A DNA stretch of 14,449 bases, from assembly GCA_019415435.1 (NCBI GenBank), contig DXZE01000045.1:1-14449 (forward strand), given 5' to 3'. Numbering within the stretch: the stretch's first letter is position 1; each line of letters begins with the position of its first letter. This DNA comes from Erysipelotrichaceae bacterium (lineage in GTDB: Bacteria; Bacillota_I; Bacilli_A; Erysipelotrichales; Erysipelotrichaceae). This document shows, in pieces, positions 14,062 through 14,449 of the stretch. Under the pieces are notes generated by a model. That model did no database searches. It had not been told where the DNA came from and worked only from the letters and a program-made list of their open reading frames with translations. A program made the translations under genes and the position numbers.

Positions 14062-14345
14062 GAAACAGGATGACATGATCCATGATGCATATAAGCCTGG
14101 GGATCATAATCGAGAGTTCCATCAAGATATGACTGTATTGCTTTATCAGCATCCCCTTCACATCCACCAAATACCTGCATATGATTCTCAATTAAATGAT
14201 TGTACATCGGTAACCCCAAGCCACCGCAGATAACTGTATTAACATGATTTTCTTTTAATAAGCCCACAAGAGTGCCATGTCCTTTTCCATTGGTATACAG
14301 AATATCTTTTGCAACAATCTTTCCGGTTTTATCTATTTCATAGAT
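14058..14345 (-). pseudogene. NifX/NifB-type (dinitrogenase Fe-Mo cofactor) domain protein, 5' end cut off by an IS end
   Basis: The frame reads IYEIDKTGKIVAKDILY from the IS junction, then NGKGHGTLVGLL, TVICGGLGLPMYNHL, FGGCEGDADKAIQSYLDG and the His/Cys tail MHHGSCHPVS. This is the order of the small NifX/NifB C-terminal domain family, in which IYEI follows the first ~25 residues (strand 1 and a HFG element). About 95 residues remain. Upstream the frame runs into the mobile-element end and meets TAG in its hairpin, so the natural start is lost or lies on the far side of the element. A GTG at 14267 could allow a 69-residue fragment, but without a clear ribosome site. Family members often accompany Mrp/NBP35 ATPases, and an mrp gene occurs at 3740-4564, but not adjacent. 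Not evidence of nitrogen fixation: such proteins are widespread in anaerobes. Confidence 0.8.
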
Positions 14346-14449
14346 TTGACACTCCCACAGCTAAAGCACGTGGGATTCTTGAGAAGTCTGATTCCTTACG
14401 CAATCCTTATTCTCAAAGGGCTTGCCAACAGCCCTCTACACAGTCCCTC
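14346..14449 (-). mobile_element. Right end of an IS200/IS605-group (TnpB-type) element, continuing past the window
   Basis: Read on the minus strand, the sequence ends with GAATCCCACGTG, a TTTA loop, AGCTGTGGGAG and then TGTCAA, after which NifX-like coding begins. A subterminal GC-rich hairpin of the CCCAC...GTGGG form with a TAAA/TTTA loop, close to a terminal TCAA, is the typical right end of IS200/IS605 and IS1341-like elements. The abrupt switch from coding to this structure at 14345/14346 marks the junction. No terminal inverted repeat or target duplication is expected for this group. The transposase and TnpB genes would lie beyond 14449; none is visible. A reading as a left end on the plus strand after TTGAC is possible but fits the hairpin context less well. 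Confidence 0.7.
14346..14449 (-). ncRNA. Probable omega RNA (TnpB guide RNA scaffold), 3' part
   Basis: The same stretch folds on paper into three units: GGGCT/AGCCC (14418-14422 with 14430-14434), TTGAGAA/TTCTCAA (14379-14385 with 14410-14416) enclosing GATT/AATC, and the terminal hairpin at 14353-14375. In known TnpB systems the right end is transcribed as the omega RNA scaffold ending at TCAA, and the guide is the adjacent host sequence. Here the guide would begin ATCTATGAAATAGAT (14345 downward). Transcription and a partner TnpB cannot be shown from this window, so this is inference from position and structure. Confidence 0.5.

Noticed and set aside
14058..14345. Evidence for nitrogen fixation
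   Set aside because: The NifX/NifB-type small domain is widespread in non-fixing anaerobes, and no nifH, nifD or nifB gene is visible.

Overview
The window reads as chromosomal housekeeping DNA from a low-GC Gram-positive bacterium (Bacillota). Supporting signs are a T-box leader before leuS, an scpA-scpB pair, strong AGGAGG-type ribosome sites, U-tailed hairpin terminators, short lipoprotein signals and standard stops including TGA. An Erysipelotrichaceae-like host is my inference from overall style; no marker here fixes the taxon.

Layout from left to right. (1) 1-944: 3' part of a DEAD-box RNA helicase (+). (2) 943-1587: a decayed locus on the minus strand, holding a possible 32-residue membrane peptide and the remnant of an OpuAC/OpuCC-type compatible-solute binding lipoprotein with its core deleted and an in-frame TGA. 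Its promoter survives and carries a dyad inside the -35/-10 spacer. (3) 1577-4564 (minus): a Mrp-type P-loop ATPase, then an OmpR-type response regulator and its histidine kinase, the last two overlapping by 17 bases. (4) 4703-8173: purA (+), cutC (+) and, convergent, purB (-). purA and purB together carry out the two steps from IMP to AMP. (5) 8251-11312 (minus): a tight operon scpA-scpB-SGNH lipoprotein-DUF4358 lipoprotein-DUF4358 lipoprotein, with every junction overlapping or 3 bases apart, ending in a strong terminator. (6) 11415-14061 (minus): leuS with a T-box riboswitch (CTC leucine specifier) and promoter. (7) 14058-14449: a NifX/NifB-type domain gene whose 5' end is cut off by the end of an IS200/IS605-type element. 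That end has the hairpin and terminal TCAA expected of a TnpB-element right end and its omega RNA.

The observations most worth following are the IS right end/omega RNA inside the NifX-like gene, the probable AUU start codon of the SGNH lipoprotein, the chromosome-segregation/surface-lipoprotein operon with a tandem DUF4358 duplication, and the decayed solute-binding protein with its MerR-like promoter layout. I found no CRISPR array, tRNA, rRNA, phage gene or complete mobile element. I saw no convincing new defence system.
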